Below the pieces are notes generated by a model. The model had not been told where the DNA came from, ran no database searches, and was given only the letters and a program-made list of their open reading frames with translations. A DNA stretch of 64,000 nucleotides from positions 186,001 through 250,000 of the forward strand of contig NZ_RSCL01000017.1 in the NCBI RefSeq assembly GCF_003991905.1. Direction: 5' to 3'. The DNA is from Dulcicalothrix desertica PCC 7102. Its GTDB lineage: Bacteria; Cyanobacteriota; Cyanobacteriia; Cyanobacteriales; Nostocaceae. Each line of letters starts with the position of its first letter. The first letter of the stretch is position 1. The position numbers and the translations under genes are program-made. Positions 1 through 8,371 of this stretch are shown here, piece after piece.

Positions 1-1
1 T

Positions 2-277
2 AGAAGCAGAGACATACCCTTAACTATTGATGATGCGGATGAGTGGTTTACTAACGTTGTAAACACAAAAATCAAAGACAAGTATCAAAATGGCGAATTA
101 CCTAGTACTTTAAAGTTGGAAAATCTAGACAGAAATACAGTTCGCAAACTTGAGAAGACTTATTTGGCAACTCCTGCACTAGAACACGTATATGTAGATA
201 ACGACTTACGACTGGTGAAAACTCAACGCGAGCAAAATCAGCGACCTAGTTATACAATTGCAATTCGCAGACGGTAA
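2..277 (+). CDS. C-terminal end of an unrecognised protein (cut by window start)
   Basis: An open frame enters the window and ends at a TAA at 275-277, giving about 91 residues. The piece is hydrophilic and charged, with an acidic stretch (IDDADEWF) near its start and a very basic end (IAIRRR). No domain is recognised and most of the protein lies outside the window. The continuous frame and ordinary cyanobacterial codon use support it being real coding sequence, probably the tail of a larger gene. No function is proposed. Confidence 0.5.
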   Translation, partial: RSRDIPLTIDDADEWFTNVVNTKIKDKYQNGELPSTLKLENLDRNTVRKLEKTYLATPALEHVYVDNDLRLVKTQREQNQRPSYTIAIRRR

Positions 278-341
278 TATTTCTTTAAGTGCGGCGCCGA
301 CGACTCTTATACAGTTGTAACAAGAGCCTTTAAGTAGAGAA

Positions 342-490
342 TTATGGAAAATTTGGGTTTAAAACCCCGTCATAACGGACGGCTTTTGAAGATGTTTGTA
401 TATATTTTTTAATAATTTCAATTGGCGCACCTCCTAGTCTCGCTTTTCTTAAAGGGTTGTCAACATTTACAGACCTATGTATACTTTAAT
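342..490 (-). pseudogene. TnpA (Y1 transposase) C-terminal remnant
   Basis: Reading leftward, about 45 codons end at a stop at 342-344 and contain GGAPIEIIKKYIQ, which resembles the final helix region of IS200/IS605 Y1 transposases in cyanobacteria. The catalytic HUH and Tyr regions are absent. It lies head-to-head with the tnpB fragment. The match is by eye over a short segment, so the assignment is tentative. Confidence 0.4.
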
Positions 491-536
491 TGACAGACCA
501 AATATAGCACAAGCCGGATACAAGAGGTGATAACGG

Positions 537-905
537 TTGGGAAAATCTAAAAAAGATAAATGTTTGATGGGGATACAGCAAAACCTAATATATTGTGATG
601 CAGACACAAAAGCTATTTTGACGTTTCTTTTAGATGGAGACTCCCTGCCCGAACATGGTAAAAAACCAGTCGGTTGGAAAGCGTCTGGAAGAAGATATCC
701 ACGTGGTTTGTATCGTACAAAAAACGGTAGTTTAATTAATGCTGACCTACAGGCGGCAGCTAATATTTTACGCAAAGTAGCCGGAAACTTAGGCATTGAC
801 CTAAGCAGACTGGGTAGGTGCTGCTTGACCAGCACTTCTAGAGTTCGTATTTGGGCAACCAAATTGGGCTTGACGAAAAAGAATCCCCTTAGCCAGGGGA
901 GTTAG
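537..905 (+). pseudogene. TnpB C-terminal remnant (IS605 accessory nuclease)
   Basis: The fragment carries LDGDSLPEHG, then SGRRYPRGLYRTKNG, then INADLQAAANILRKVA, the order found at the end of TnpB where the last RuvC acidic residue sits in NAD. The expected zinc-finger Cys residues just before LDGD are not visible, and the upstream residues do not fit TnpB well, so there is both truncation and decay. The N-terminal two-thirds of a normal protein of about 400 residues is missing. It ends beside the right-end hairpin at 885-899. Non-functional. Confidence 0.75.
884..900 (+). repeat. Right-end hairpin of the IS605 remnant
   Basis: A 5-bp stem TCCCC/GGGGA with a 7-nt loop lies at the tnpB stop codon, matching the subterminal palindrome that single-strand Y1 transposases recognise at element ends. 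Confidence 0.5.
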
Positions 906-909
906 TCAA

Positions 910-1485
910 ATGGCTCAATTAACGCAAAAAGTTAAAGAACTGATTACAAAAGCGAGAATTGTCAGCTTTGCCCAATGGCAACAAACGCACCCAAGCGAAG
1001 CTGTACAGATATTCCAAGCAGCAGATGACGCAGGCAAGTATCTGACAGATGAAGAGTTAACTTTTATTGAGTCGCTCACACCGCAGAGCAGTGAATTTAT
1101 TTCGGTTGTGAAATACTTACGCGACCATGTTACTGAAATTATAGATGAAGCCCGTGAACAAGTTTTAACTACTTTTCCTGATATTACTAGTCCGGGTGGT
1201 GGTCTTTATCCAAGCGAGCGGACAGCGGCTTGTTGGCGTGATTTTTGGCACTTTGAGCGCTGTATTACTTACGGTCTTGCTGGGCAACATGTTGAATATA
1301 CTAGTCCTGAAGGGTTGCATTATATGAAGCTATTGTATCAAGAGTTACAAGTACCTTTAGATGCGATGGTGGTGGGACTAGAAGGACTGAAAGCTGCAAG
1401 TTTAAAAAGATGTAAAGAAAGTCAACTATCTCTGGCGCCATATTTTGACCATTTAATTCAAAAAATGGCAGCTTTTAAGAATTAA
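910..1485 (+). CDS. Divergent phycobiliprotein-like globin (phycobilisome protein family)
   Basis: 191 residues with the central signature of phycobiliproteins: a PGGGLYPSERTAACWRDFWH segment aligning with the PGG-NCYTNRRMAACLRD segment of beta subunits, so the bilin-attachment Cys (here C108) and the Arg-Asp pair (R110, D111) are kept. The rest is far from PC, PE or APC subunits and the length exceeds a normal subunit (160-185 residues). It is followed about 95 bp later by a CpcS-type lyase gene, a sensible partner for attaching a bilin to this Cys. It may be a bilin-binding accessory or sensor protein rather than an antenna subunit; the function is inferred. No linker genes are adjacent. 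It starts five bases after the IS605 remnant. Confidence 0.75.
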   Translation: MAQLTQKVKELITKARIVSFAQWQQTHPSEAVQIFQAADDAGKYLTDEELTFIESLTPQSSEFISVVKYLRDHVTEIIDEAREQVLTTFPDITSPGGGLYPSERTAACWRDFWHFERCITYGLAGQHVEYTSPEGLHYMKLLYQELQVPLDAMVVGLEGLKAASLKRCKESQLSLAPYFDHLIQKMAAFKN

Positions 1486-1578
1486 GTGTGGTTATGAGCT
1501 TGTTGTAAGCTGCGTGAAGGCTACGCTTGTTACTTGCTTCGTTGTAAAATTGTTGATAGCCTTCACGCACCCTACTCT

Positions 1579-2133
1579 ATGTCTACCTCAGAATTTCAAC
1601 AATTTTTTGATGATTGTGTTGGTAACTGGTCTACTGAACGTACATATCATTATTTGACACAGCAAGAAGTCGAGCGTTCACACACCAAGTTTGTCATTGA
1701 ACCAATAACAGAGTCGCTTAAGCTGAAAGTACTTGCAGATAATGCTTTTAGCGTCCCACCTCATGTTGACAGTTTACCTGGGTATCATCTCAAGTTTGAA
1801 ACTGTTTCAGAAAAAGGTGAGAAAGTTTCGCAGCAGTTGAATATGTTATTTGTGACACAAGAACAAGAGTCAAATTCTTTACAAGGAAAATATTTAAGAG
1901 ACCGCGCTTACGAGGAAGAGCGACCAATTATTGCTGATTTTCGCTTTGATAACACTAAGCGTGAACTATTGATGACTACTAATTATACTCGTGTAATCGC
2001 GGTTGACTCTATTACCATGATTAATCCGAGTTTACGTATTCGACGCATCTTAACATATCGGCGCCCGACAGAAGGAGAAGCTCTATCGGATGTTGTATTG
2101 GTGGGGTTTGGAGTTGAGCAGAAGGTAATATGA
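1579..2133 (+). CDS. cpcS-like: CpcS/CpeS-type phycobiliprotein chromophore lyase
   Basis: The start is placed at MSTSEFQQFF, which aligns with the family N-terminus; upstream codons in frame look non-conserved. Features of the 10-stranded lipocalin-like lyase family are FFDDCVGNWSTERTYHYL near the N-terminus and VDSITMINPSLRIRRIL near the C-terminus. Members attach phycocyanobilin or phycoerythrobilin to the conserved alpha-helix Cys (Cys84-type) of phycobiliproteins. At 184 residues it is near normal length. It lies just downstream of a phycobiliprotein-like gene whose Cys108 is the matching position, so the two probably work together. Which bilin it carries cannot be told from sequence alone. 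Confidence 0.82.
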   Translation: MSTSEFQQFFDDCVGNWSTERTYHYLTQQEVERSHTKFVIEPITESLKLKVLADNAFSVPPHVDSLPGYHLKFETVSEKGEKVSQQLNMLFVTQEQESNSLQGKYLRDRAYEEERPIIADFRFDNTKRELLMTTNYTRVIAVDSITMINPSLRIRRILTYRRPTEGEALSDVVLVGFGVEQKVI

Positions 2134-2886
2134 GTCAGTAGGGGGAGTCTCTATTCCCTCTGGTATAAGAAAAATTTACAATTTTTAATAAATATCGTTC
2201 CAAAGGCATACGAAAATTAAAATAGGGAAAGATGTTTTTAAGTATATAACTTGCAAATCATCGCTACCAAGGCATTTTCAGTGCTTGCGCGGATGTTGTC
2301 TTTGGTCATAAATTATCATGTATTTACTAATTAAACATCACCCGCAAGGGACTTAAGATGGCAAGTTTTAGATATCGATGATAAAGTGTAAGTAGTTATA
2401 CCCTAATTCAAAAAAGCGATTATCCGCGCGATAGTTGGCATGTAACACAGTTAAAGTGATTTATTTCAAGGGAGGGAATTTTGATGTATGGTATAGCAAT
2501 TACTATTTAATCGTTTGTCGCAAACTATACAAAGTATTGCTCGAATTGGAGGAAAGTTGTAAACGTAACGATGTCTTCACTAGATATTAAAGACAAAAAT
2601 AGCTTCGCAGTTAACTTTTGTTTCTGCTTGAATCGTGCTTGCTATGACTTTAATTTTTAGTTATAAAGATTAAGTTGTAAAAGGGCATGGTCATAAGCAA
2701 CTCAAGATTTTAAATATTTTAATCTACTTTTAAAACTTGTTTTGTGATGAGTATTATTCAATTCCTTGAACTATCGTTTGGACGATGGCGGTCGCAACGT
2801 AATTCGTTGAAGATAAGAGAATATTAAATTTTGAAAAATTTAGGCTACAACAATATAGTAAACATTTCTTTTTGGTTTTTTTTGAT
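2134..2886. other. 750-bp non-coding gap before the CpeT/CpeR genes
   Basis: AT-rich DNA with stops in all frames and no recognisable domain, tRNA or hairpin-plus-T-run terminator. A good Shine-Dalgarno string (AAGGGAGGGAATT, around 2468) is followed by an ATG but the frame stops after eight codons. It probably holds the promoter of the downstream genes and perhaps the scar of lost phycobilisome genes. Confidence 0.4.
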
Positions 2887-3294
2887 ATGACTATATCACT
2901 GACCAGTCAGAGTGCAAATACTAGTGATTTGTTGACTCTAGCACAGTGGATGGCGGTAAATTTTAGTAATCCTAATCTTCGGAAAGCGAATTCTAAACAA
3001 TATGCCCACATCCACGTTTTTCGACCTTTACCATTCAATTGCTTTATTGCCATTGGCTTTTACTCCGAGCAAGTTTATGATTATGGTTTATGGGCGCCAT
3101 ATTCGATGGTGTTTACTCGCGTTGGTGACGTATTTAGGAGGGATGTAGAACCAGACAATACTTGGGATAGCCTAGATAAAGGCATGGATGTAGAAACTCC
3201 GGAACAAATATGGGGTTCAAGACCAGGGCCTTTATGTTTTGAAAAGAAACAAAACTTTGCAAACGAAGTACCTGCGGTGAGCGATTTATGTTAA
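2887..3294 (+). CDS. cpeT-like: CpeT/CpcT-type bilin lyase with internal in-frame deletions
   Basis: The N-terminal block (LAQWMAVNFSN, AHIHVFRPLPF, GFYSEQVYDYGLWAPY) and the C-terminal block (SLDKGMDVETPEQIWGS, GPLCFEKKQNFANEVP) match CpcT/CpeT well. Between them the protein runs straight from LWAPY into SMVFTRVGDVFRRDVEP and then into TWDSLDKG. By comparison with family members of about 200 residues, two segments of roughly 55 and 25 residues are missing, without a frameshift. The family attaches bilin to Cys-155-type sites of beta subunits through a beta-barrel cavity, which these losses would gut. It is therefore probably inactive, or has been re-purposed as a short protein. Its stop overlaps the first possible start of cpeR. 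Confidence 0.75.
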   Translation: MTISLTSQSANTSDLLTLAQWMAVNFSNPNLRKANSKQYAHIHVFRPLPFNCFIAIGFYSEQVYDYGLWAPYSMVFTRVGDVFRRDVEPDNTWDSLDKGMDVETPEQIWGSRPGPLCFEKKQNFANEVPAVSDLC

Positions 3295-3320
3295 TGCAAT
3301 TAGAAACAAAGAGTGCCAAA

Positions 3321-3626
3321 ATGTTGCCGCCACAGGCTGAAAGAAAGATGCGTTGCTGGGTTCGCAGTCGCCATCTGATTTGTTCGGGTCACTTTTTCAT
3401 ATTTGAAACTGTGGAATACACGACTATTGAGCGCTTTGCAGAATGTGTTGCAGCGCTGGGAGGCACTTTAATCTCAGTTGAACCTATCAACAAAATCTGG
3501 ATGGGTGCCCATCGTCAAGTGATTCTTTATCAAGCCAAAGCGAGTTTACATACTCCTCATCACACCTTGAAACAATACTGGATTAAATACGGTGGTTTCT
3601 ATACCCGTTTTGATGAGCGATGTTAA
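3321..3626 (+). CDS. cpeR: CpeR-like phycoerythrin operon activator
   Basis: From MLPPQAERKM the 101-residue protein has the CpeR pattern: RSRHLICSGHFFIFETVEYT, then CVAALGGTLISVEP, then QVILYQAKASLHTPHH. Earlier in-frame ATGs at 3288 and 3294 would add 9-11 residues and overlap the cpeT stop, but the MLPP start fits the family better. In Fremyella-type strains cpeR is the last gene of cpeCDESTR and is needed for cpeBA expression. Here it directly follows the damaged cpeT-like gene with no linker genes nearby. All core residues appear intact, so the regulator may have outlived its operon or may act elsewhere in the genome. Confidence 0.75.
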   Translation: MLPPQAERKMRCWVRSRHLICSGHFFIFETVEYTTIERFAECVAALGGTLISVEPINKIWMGAHRQVILYQAKASLHTPHHTLKQYWIKYGGFYTRFDERC

Positions 3627-3780
3627 TGTAATATTTAATCATTGACCAATTAATTTCATTGATGTACAACTTTATCGCTAATAGCTGGTGGCTAGTTTTT
3701 TGCCTGTGGTTGACTATTAGTCATTGGTTATTAGCAATATTATAGAAACCTAGAAAGTCGGTTTCTATATAGCCACTAAA

Positions 3781-4566
3781 CTAAATTGGTTTTTCCAAAA
3801 ATAGTAACGAGATAAAGAAATCACACATAAAGATAGCGACCCAAGAACTAACAACTGCTGCGGTTGCCGCTTCTCCAACTTGCTTAACACCTCCTCTAGT
3901 CACCAGTCCCCAACTACAACTATTAACGGCAACCATCGTGCCAAAAAGAAATGCCTTGAGTAAAACGATTAGTAAATCAGATGTTGATAAAAGCGTTCTA
4001 ATTGACTCTAAAAAAACTTCTGGAGCAATTTGGTAAAACTGTGCGGCAACAAAAATACCACCAAGAACTCCCACCACTAAACCAAAAATAGTAGCAATGG
4101 GCACCATCAAGGAACAGGCTATCACTCTTGGAACAACTAAATAATTAATTGGGTCAGTTTTGAGCATATAAAGAGCATCAATTTGCTCAGTAACTTTCAT
4201 CGCACCTATTTCTGCTGCAAAAGCTGAACCTACTTGTCCTGCAATAATGCTTGATGTTAAAATCGGCGCTAATTCTCGACAAAAAGCTAAAGCAAAGGCG
4301 CCTCCAACGCTTTCTACAGCACCATACTTAACTAACTCCCTCGCAGTTTGAATTGTAAAAATCATACCTGCAAAAAAGTTAACAAGTAACACAGGAGACA
4401 AAGAACCAGGGCCAACTTTGACCATGTGTTCCATAACCTTGCTGTAACAGGTTTTTCCTTGAATAAAGCGTAACCAAACTTGACCGAACAGTAGTACAGA
4501 TGCAATGAAATGTACAAAGCCATTTAGGGAATTGACGCTTTGCTTTTGTTGCAATTTTATAGCCAT
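3781..4566 (-). CDS. MlaE-family ABC transporter permease
   Basis: About 261 residues with five or so hydrophobic segments and the family hallmarks FFAGMIFTIQTARELVKYGA, FCRELAPILTSSIIAGQVGSAFAAEIGAMKV and TEQIDAL. MlaE-type permeases are the membrane part of importers or exporters of phospholipids and other lipids across the envelope, working with an MlaF ATPase and an MlaD protein; neither lies next to it here. A TTG start would add seven residues; the ATG at 4566 is preferred. It is convergent with cpeR and appears to be a single-gene unit. Confidence 0.85.
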   Translation of the reverse strand: MAIKLQQKQSVNSLNGFVHFIASVLLFGQVWLRFIQGKTCYSKVMEHMVKVGPGSLSPVLLVNFFAGMIFTIQTARELVKYGAVESVGGAFALAFCRELAPILTSSIIAGQVGSAFAAEIGAMKVTEQIDALYMLKTDPINYLVVPRVIACSLMVPIATIFGLVVGVLGGIFVAAQFYQIAPEVFLESIRTLLSTSDLLIVLLKAFLFGTMVAVNSCSWGLVTRGGVKQVGEAATAAVVSSWVAIFMCDFFISLLFLEKPI

Positions 4567-4587
4567 TATCACAAAGTATTTTTGCAA

Positions 4588-4946
4588 CTATGTTAGCGTG
4601 AATTTTGTAGATTGTTGTAAAGACATAATTCTTATATGTATAGACACCTGTGGGAATTGTATCTTTACACGTTAAAAGTCAACAACACAGGAACATCTTA
4701 ACAATTCTTAACAATATCTATATCTATAAGGATAAAAATTGACGAAATATATAGATAAGTCTTTAGGAACGAGATATGAGCGACCAACAACCAACACCAA
4801 CTCTTCTCTCTATGTGGTAATAGTCTCTGTGGTAAAAAAATCTTATACTACAGAGGCGCCTATAAAAATTCACTATAAAAAAAATTATGCTTAACTCGCA
4901 TCCAGCATCAAACATAGTTTAGGATAGGAGAAAGTGAGGTAAAAAC
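4588..4946. other. Divergent intergenic region between permease and Uma2 gene
   Basis: AT-rich sequence without coding potential. The end nearest 4947 has an AGGAGAAAGTGAGG stretch giving a strong ribosome binding site for the Uma2 gene. No other structure was seen. Confidence 0.4.
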
Positions 4947-5499
4947 ATGACTATAACCAGAGCCAAATGGACAGTTGATGATTACCATCAGATGATTGAG
5001 AAAGGGATATTATCTGGGCGCCGCGTTGAATTGTTAAAAGGGGAAATTGTAGAAATGGCTCCAGAGCGAGAACCACATGCTGTATATAGTAGTTCTGCTG
5101 TTGAGTATTTACGTTTAAGGTTGGGCGAACGAGCAACAATTAGAGAAGGACACCCAATTACACTACCTAATGATTCGGAACCAGAACCAGATATAGCAGT
5201 CGTTGTTCCTCCTCTTGCACAATATCTAGCCCATCATCCATATGTAGAAGATATTTATTGGGTAGTGGAATACTCAAATACTACTTTGGAAAAAGATTTA
5301 GGAGCGAAAAAAGAAGCATATGCTTTTATCTGGTATTCGTGAGTATTGGGTTGTTGATTTACAAAATTCACAACTCATCGTTTTTCGTAACCCAAGTTCA
5401 AATCAATACCTTTCAGAGGTAAAATTAACTACTGGTTTTATTTCACCTCAAGATTTTCCGAACATACAGCTAGAAGTACAAAAAATGTTCAGTGTATAG
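4947..5499 (+). pseudogene. Uma2-family (DUF820) putative endonuclease, one-base frameshift
   Basis: The first 127 codons give the N-terminal Uma2 fold with VELLKGEIVEMAPE, EPEPDIAVV and IYWVVEYSNTTLEKDLGAKKEAYA. The frame then runs into a stop at 5340-5342. Dropping one T from the TTTT run at 5324-5327 restores LSGIREYWVVDLQNSQLIVF and the rest of the family up to a TAG at 5497-5499. Uma2 proteins belong to the PD-(D/E)XK nuclease superfamily and are very numerous in cyanobacteria; their role is unclear. The break lies in a homopolymer, so slippage or sequencing error are both possible. Without correction the product lacks its last third. Confidence 0.85.
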
Positions 5500-5517
5500 G
5501 TATGGTAAGTTAGTTTT

Positions 5518-6612
5518 TCAAGCAAGCCAAGAAGCTCTAACTACCTCTGGAATACGAAGATTATCAAGAGCAGCTTCGCTGATGGTGATTCTACGTTCTT
5601 GCGCCAATAATTTTAAAGTTTCGTTAGGAGTTGCTATATTTTTAGCTATTTCTCTCAATACTAACCGATGCTCATTTTCAACTAGCGCCATTTGCTTGAG
5701 CGTTTTTTGTGGTGTTTTTCTATTACCTGCAACGTAAATGCGTATTTTGCGGATATCAGATGTTGATAAGTTTTCTAGTGCATAAGGATTGACTTCATGA
5801 CTTGATGCAATCCAAGTAAGGAAAGATTCAGCATCTTCGCGCTGCTTGAATTTATTTAAAAGGGCATCTATAATTTGTGCAGGCGCCTTTCGATTAGAAA
5901 TAACGCCTAAATTTACATCAAGACTTCGGTCGTTAGCTAAATTTAATATTGATTTTATCGAGATATTAGGGTTTTGGGCAACACTAGAGCGAACATAGGA
6001 ACTTTTATCTACTACCAATTTCTCTAATATGTGAACTGGTGCATTCCGATTAAACGCAATACCATAGCGGGCATGTTCATGATTATCTATTGCTAACTGC
6101 TCTAAAATATCTAACGGTGTGTTAGGATGTTTAGCGATACAGAAACGAACCGACGAGTCGCAATACATGATGAACTGTTGCAATACTTTTACAGGCGCCA
6201 AACCATCGTATGTCTCTTCTAAAAGAATTCCTTTATCAGAATAACAATGCTCTAAAATATAATCACGCAAACTGATAATTGTATTTAAAGGGATTTGTTG
6301 AAAAAAATTTGGATTTTCTAGCAGTAACAGCGACAATATAGGGTTTTTGAGAAATTCAAGAGGAAATCTCTTGCCTAGGTTACACAATATTTCTGTTGGA
6401 GTGTTGGGATTAGCTGTAACATTAGCCAAAATAATATTATCCCTGCGTCTTGCCATGATTTCAAGCAATTCTGGTGGGGAAGTTGGATTTCCTGCAATTA
6501 AGCGTGCTAAATCCAGATTTTTTTGGGATAACTCTTGAAGACGTTCAAAGGAAATACCATCACTCGTCACTTCCTTTACCAGGCTATCAAAATCAGGCAA
6601 CTTTGCTTTCAT
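5518..6612 (-). CDS. Leucine-rich-repeat-variant (LRV) protein
   Basis: 364 residues built from repeats of the form NPNTPxxILxxLAxDxxxxVRxxVA, for example NPTSPPELLEIMARRRDN, KHPNTPLDILEQLAIDNHEHARYGIAFN and NPNISIKSILNLANDRSLDV. This is the LRV pattern of alternating alpha and 3-10 helices that makes a right-handed superhelix used for binding. No signal peptide, Cys cluster or catalytic motif is present, so it is probably a cytoplasmic scaffold. The partner is unknown. It lies close to, and on the same strand as, the amylase gene, with a short dispersed repeat (GGGCAGTGCCCACCC, around 6640) between them. Confidence 0.8.
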   Translation of the reverse strand: MKAKLPDFDSLVKEVTSDGISFERLQELSQKNLDLARLIAGNPTSPPELLEIMARRRDNIILANVTANPNTPTEILCNLGKRFPLEFLKNPILSLLLLENPNFFQQIPLNTIISLRDYILEHCYSDKGILLEETYDGLAPVKVLQQFIMYCDSSVRFCIAKHPNTPLDILEQLAIDNHEHARYGIAFNRNAPVHILEKLVVDKSSYVRSSVAQNPNISIKSILNLANDRSLDVNLGVISNRKAPAQIIDALLNKFKQREDAESFLTWIASSHEVNPYALENLSTSDIRKIRIYVAGNRKTPQKTLKQMALVENEHRLVLREIAKNIATPNETLKLLAQERRITISEAALDNLRIPEVVRASWLA

Positions 6613-6663
6613 ACTCGGATATTAAATGATATTTGTTTGGTGGGCAGTGCCCACCCTACTATT

Positions 6664-8157
6664 TTATTTACCAAATAATGCTTTTAAATCCAAACCGGAA
6701 TCTTGTACCCAAACTGATACAGAACCACCTTTACAACGAAACTCAGCCCAACCTTGGTCATTGGTATAAATTGGCTCTTTGATATGTTCGGTGATATCAA
6801 TAAATTTGGTTTTGCGTTTACCAACTTCCATCCATTTGGAACCCTCGGCGCCATCACTCATAATAACAGCCATCGCTTTAGGGTGTTTTTCATTACCTAA
6901 GCGTGTCCAGCCGATAGTATTAAAGTGGTCAAAGTATTCGTATTGCGAACCGTGAGCGTAATGTTGACGCGCGTAGAGTAATTTATCGATTATCCAACGA
7001 TGTGAAGGCATGTGGATATCATATCCTTTGTCGTTGTAATCGGCGCCGTAGTAATCGGCATGGAAAACGCAAGGATATCCTTGATCGCGTAGTAAGATTA
7101 TTGCGTATGCAAGAGGTTTAAACCAAGGTTCAACAACAGACTCTAGTGCTTGCAGTGGTTGAGAATCATGGTTTTCTACGAATGTAACAGCATGAGTTGA
7201 GCGTTGTTGCATTAAAGTGCCATCTAAAATGCGACGCATATCGTAGTTACCACCCGACTTGCTAGCATAGTGAAAGTTGTAATGTAAACTCACATCGAAG
7301 ACTGACATCCTGGCGCCAACCGAGTCGATATACCACTTTAGAGTATCAACATCGGGAACCCAGTACTCACCAACAACGAATAAATCTTTACCAACATGCT
7401 TTTCTAAATCATCCAACCACTGGGGAAAGAACCAAGAGGAAATATGTTTTATCGCATCTAAACGAAATCCATCAACACCAGTTGTATCTAAATACCACTT
7501 ACCCCAATCAGTAATTTCACGGCGTACCCATTCATCCTGAAAGTCTAAATCGCAACCCATTAGATAAGCAAAATTGCCTTTTTCAAGAGCCACATAATCA
7601 TCAAATCTTTTACCCTCTACCAAATAAACAGTACTGCGGTCATCAGATTTATACTCGTTGTAATCAACACCATCGAAATGCCACCAATGCCATTCAAACT
7701 GAGAATACTTGTTTTGGCGCCCAGGAAAATGAAAATGAGTATAGCTTTTAATTTCTTCTAAACCACCTTTGGGACTTTGCCTATTATCCTGCCGGAAAGG
7801 GGTAGCTTTAAAGACTTCGGCAGAGTCGGCGCCTATTTTATGATTAAGAACAGCATCAGCGTAAACTTGTATCCCTTCACGATGGAGTGCTTTAATCGCA
7901 TCGAGATACTGTTGACGAGTTCCATACTTAGTGCGAACAGACCCTTTTTGGTCAAACTCTCCTAAATCATATAAATCATAAACACCATAACCAACATCGT
8001 ATCCTCCCCCAGTTCCTTTATAAGCAGGAGGCAACCACATTGCCGTGAAACCCTTCTTCTTCAACTCATTGGCATTGTTTTTCACCTGATTCCAAAGAGT
8101 ACCGTCGCTACTGTTGTACCAGTGGAAGTACTGCATTATCACGCCGTTAATTGCCAT
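6664..8157 (-). CDS. amy: GH13 alpha-amylase (cytoplasmic, liquefying-type)
   Basis: 497 residues with all four GH13 conserved regions: DAVLNHK, GFRLDAIKH with the nucleophile D234, VVGEYW with the acid/base E264, and FVENHDSQ with D331. The N-terminus MAINGVIMQYFHWY aligns with the start of mature bacillary liquefying amylases (GH13_5) and no signal peptide precedes it, so the enzyme is intracellular. It hydrolyses alpha-1,4 bonds in glycogen or maltodextrins, consistent with turnover of the cyanobacterial glycogen store. The length matches the family's usual 480-510 residues. The gene stands alone, reading toward the LRV gene. Confidence 0.95.
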   Translation of the reverse strand: MAINGVIMQYFHWYNSSDGTLWNQVKNNANELKKKGFTAMWLPPAYKGTGGGYDVGYGVYDLYDLGEFDQKGSVRTKYGTRQQYLDAIKALHREGIQVYADAVLNHKIGADSAEVFKATPFRQDNRQSPKGGLEEIKSYTHFHFPGRQNKYSQFEWHWWHFDGVDYNEYKSDDRSTVYLVEGKRFDDYVALEKGNFAYLMGCDLDFQDEWVRREITDWGKWYLDTTGVDGFRLDAIKHISSWFFPQWLDDLEKHVGKDLFVVGEYWVPDVDTLKWYIDSVGARMSVFDVSLHYNFHYASKSGGNYDMRRILDGTLMQQRSTHAVTFVENHDSQPLQALESVVEPWFKPLAYAIILLRDQGYPCVFHADYYGADYNDKGYDIHMPSHRWIIDKLLYARQHYAHGSQYEYFDHFNTIGWTRLGNEKHPKAMAVIMSDGAEGSKWMEVGKRKTKFIDITEHIKEPIYTNDQGWAEFRCKGGSVSVWVQDSGLDLKALFGK

Positions 8158-8268
8158 AATTTACACCTATATATAGGTCAATGTTGCAAATTATGACTTT
8201 AGCTCGTTAATTGGTCAAGCTGATTTAATCACTTGGGCACCAAATTAATCGTAAAAAATTATATACAC

Positions 8269-8297
8269 GTAGAGACGCGATTTAATCGCGTCTCTAC
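8269..8297. repeat. Dispersed palindrome, GTAGAGACGCGA family
   Basis: A near-perfect inverted repeat: GTAGAGACGCGA and its complement with a 5-nt centre. Related copies occur at 61529-61555 and 58666-58692, and part of one lies inside the MITE at 54659-54750. Confidence 0.7.
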
Positions 8298-8371
8298 AAC
8301 GCACAATTTTTACGTCGGGTTGCGTGAACGGATACAATAATATTAAGGTTTTAAAATATCACCCGGTTTGT

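Larger units (their letters stand above)
342..905. mobile_element. Collapsed IS200/IS605-type element (divergent tnpA and tnpB ends only)
   Basis: A minus-strand ORF fragment resembling the end of a Y1 (TnpA) transposase faces away from a plus-strand TnpB C-terminus, the divergent layout of IS605-type elements. Both lack their N-terminal parts, so an internal deletion has apparently removed the middle. Small stem-loops lie at both edges: CCGTC/GACGG at 367-382 and CCCC/GGGG at 885-899, as expected of the subterminal hairpins used by this family. The element cannot encode an active transposase. The TnpB part is clear; the TnpA assignment is weaker. Confidence 0.6.

Noticed and set aside
467-862. 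131-residue minus-strand ORF
   Set aside because: It is antisense to the TnpB fragment, which has clear family motifs; the composition is not protein-like.
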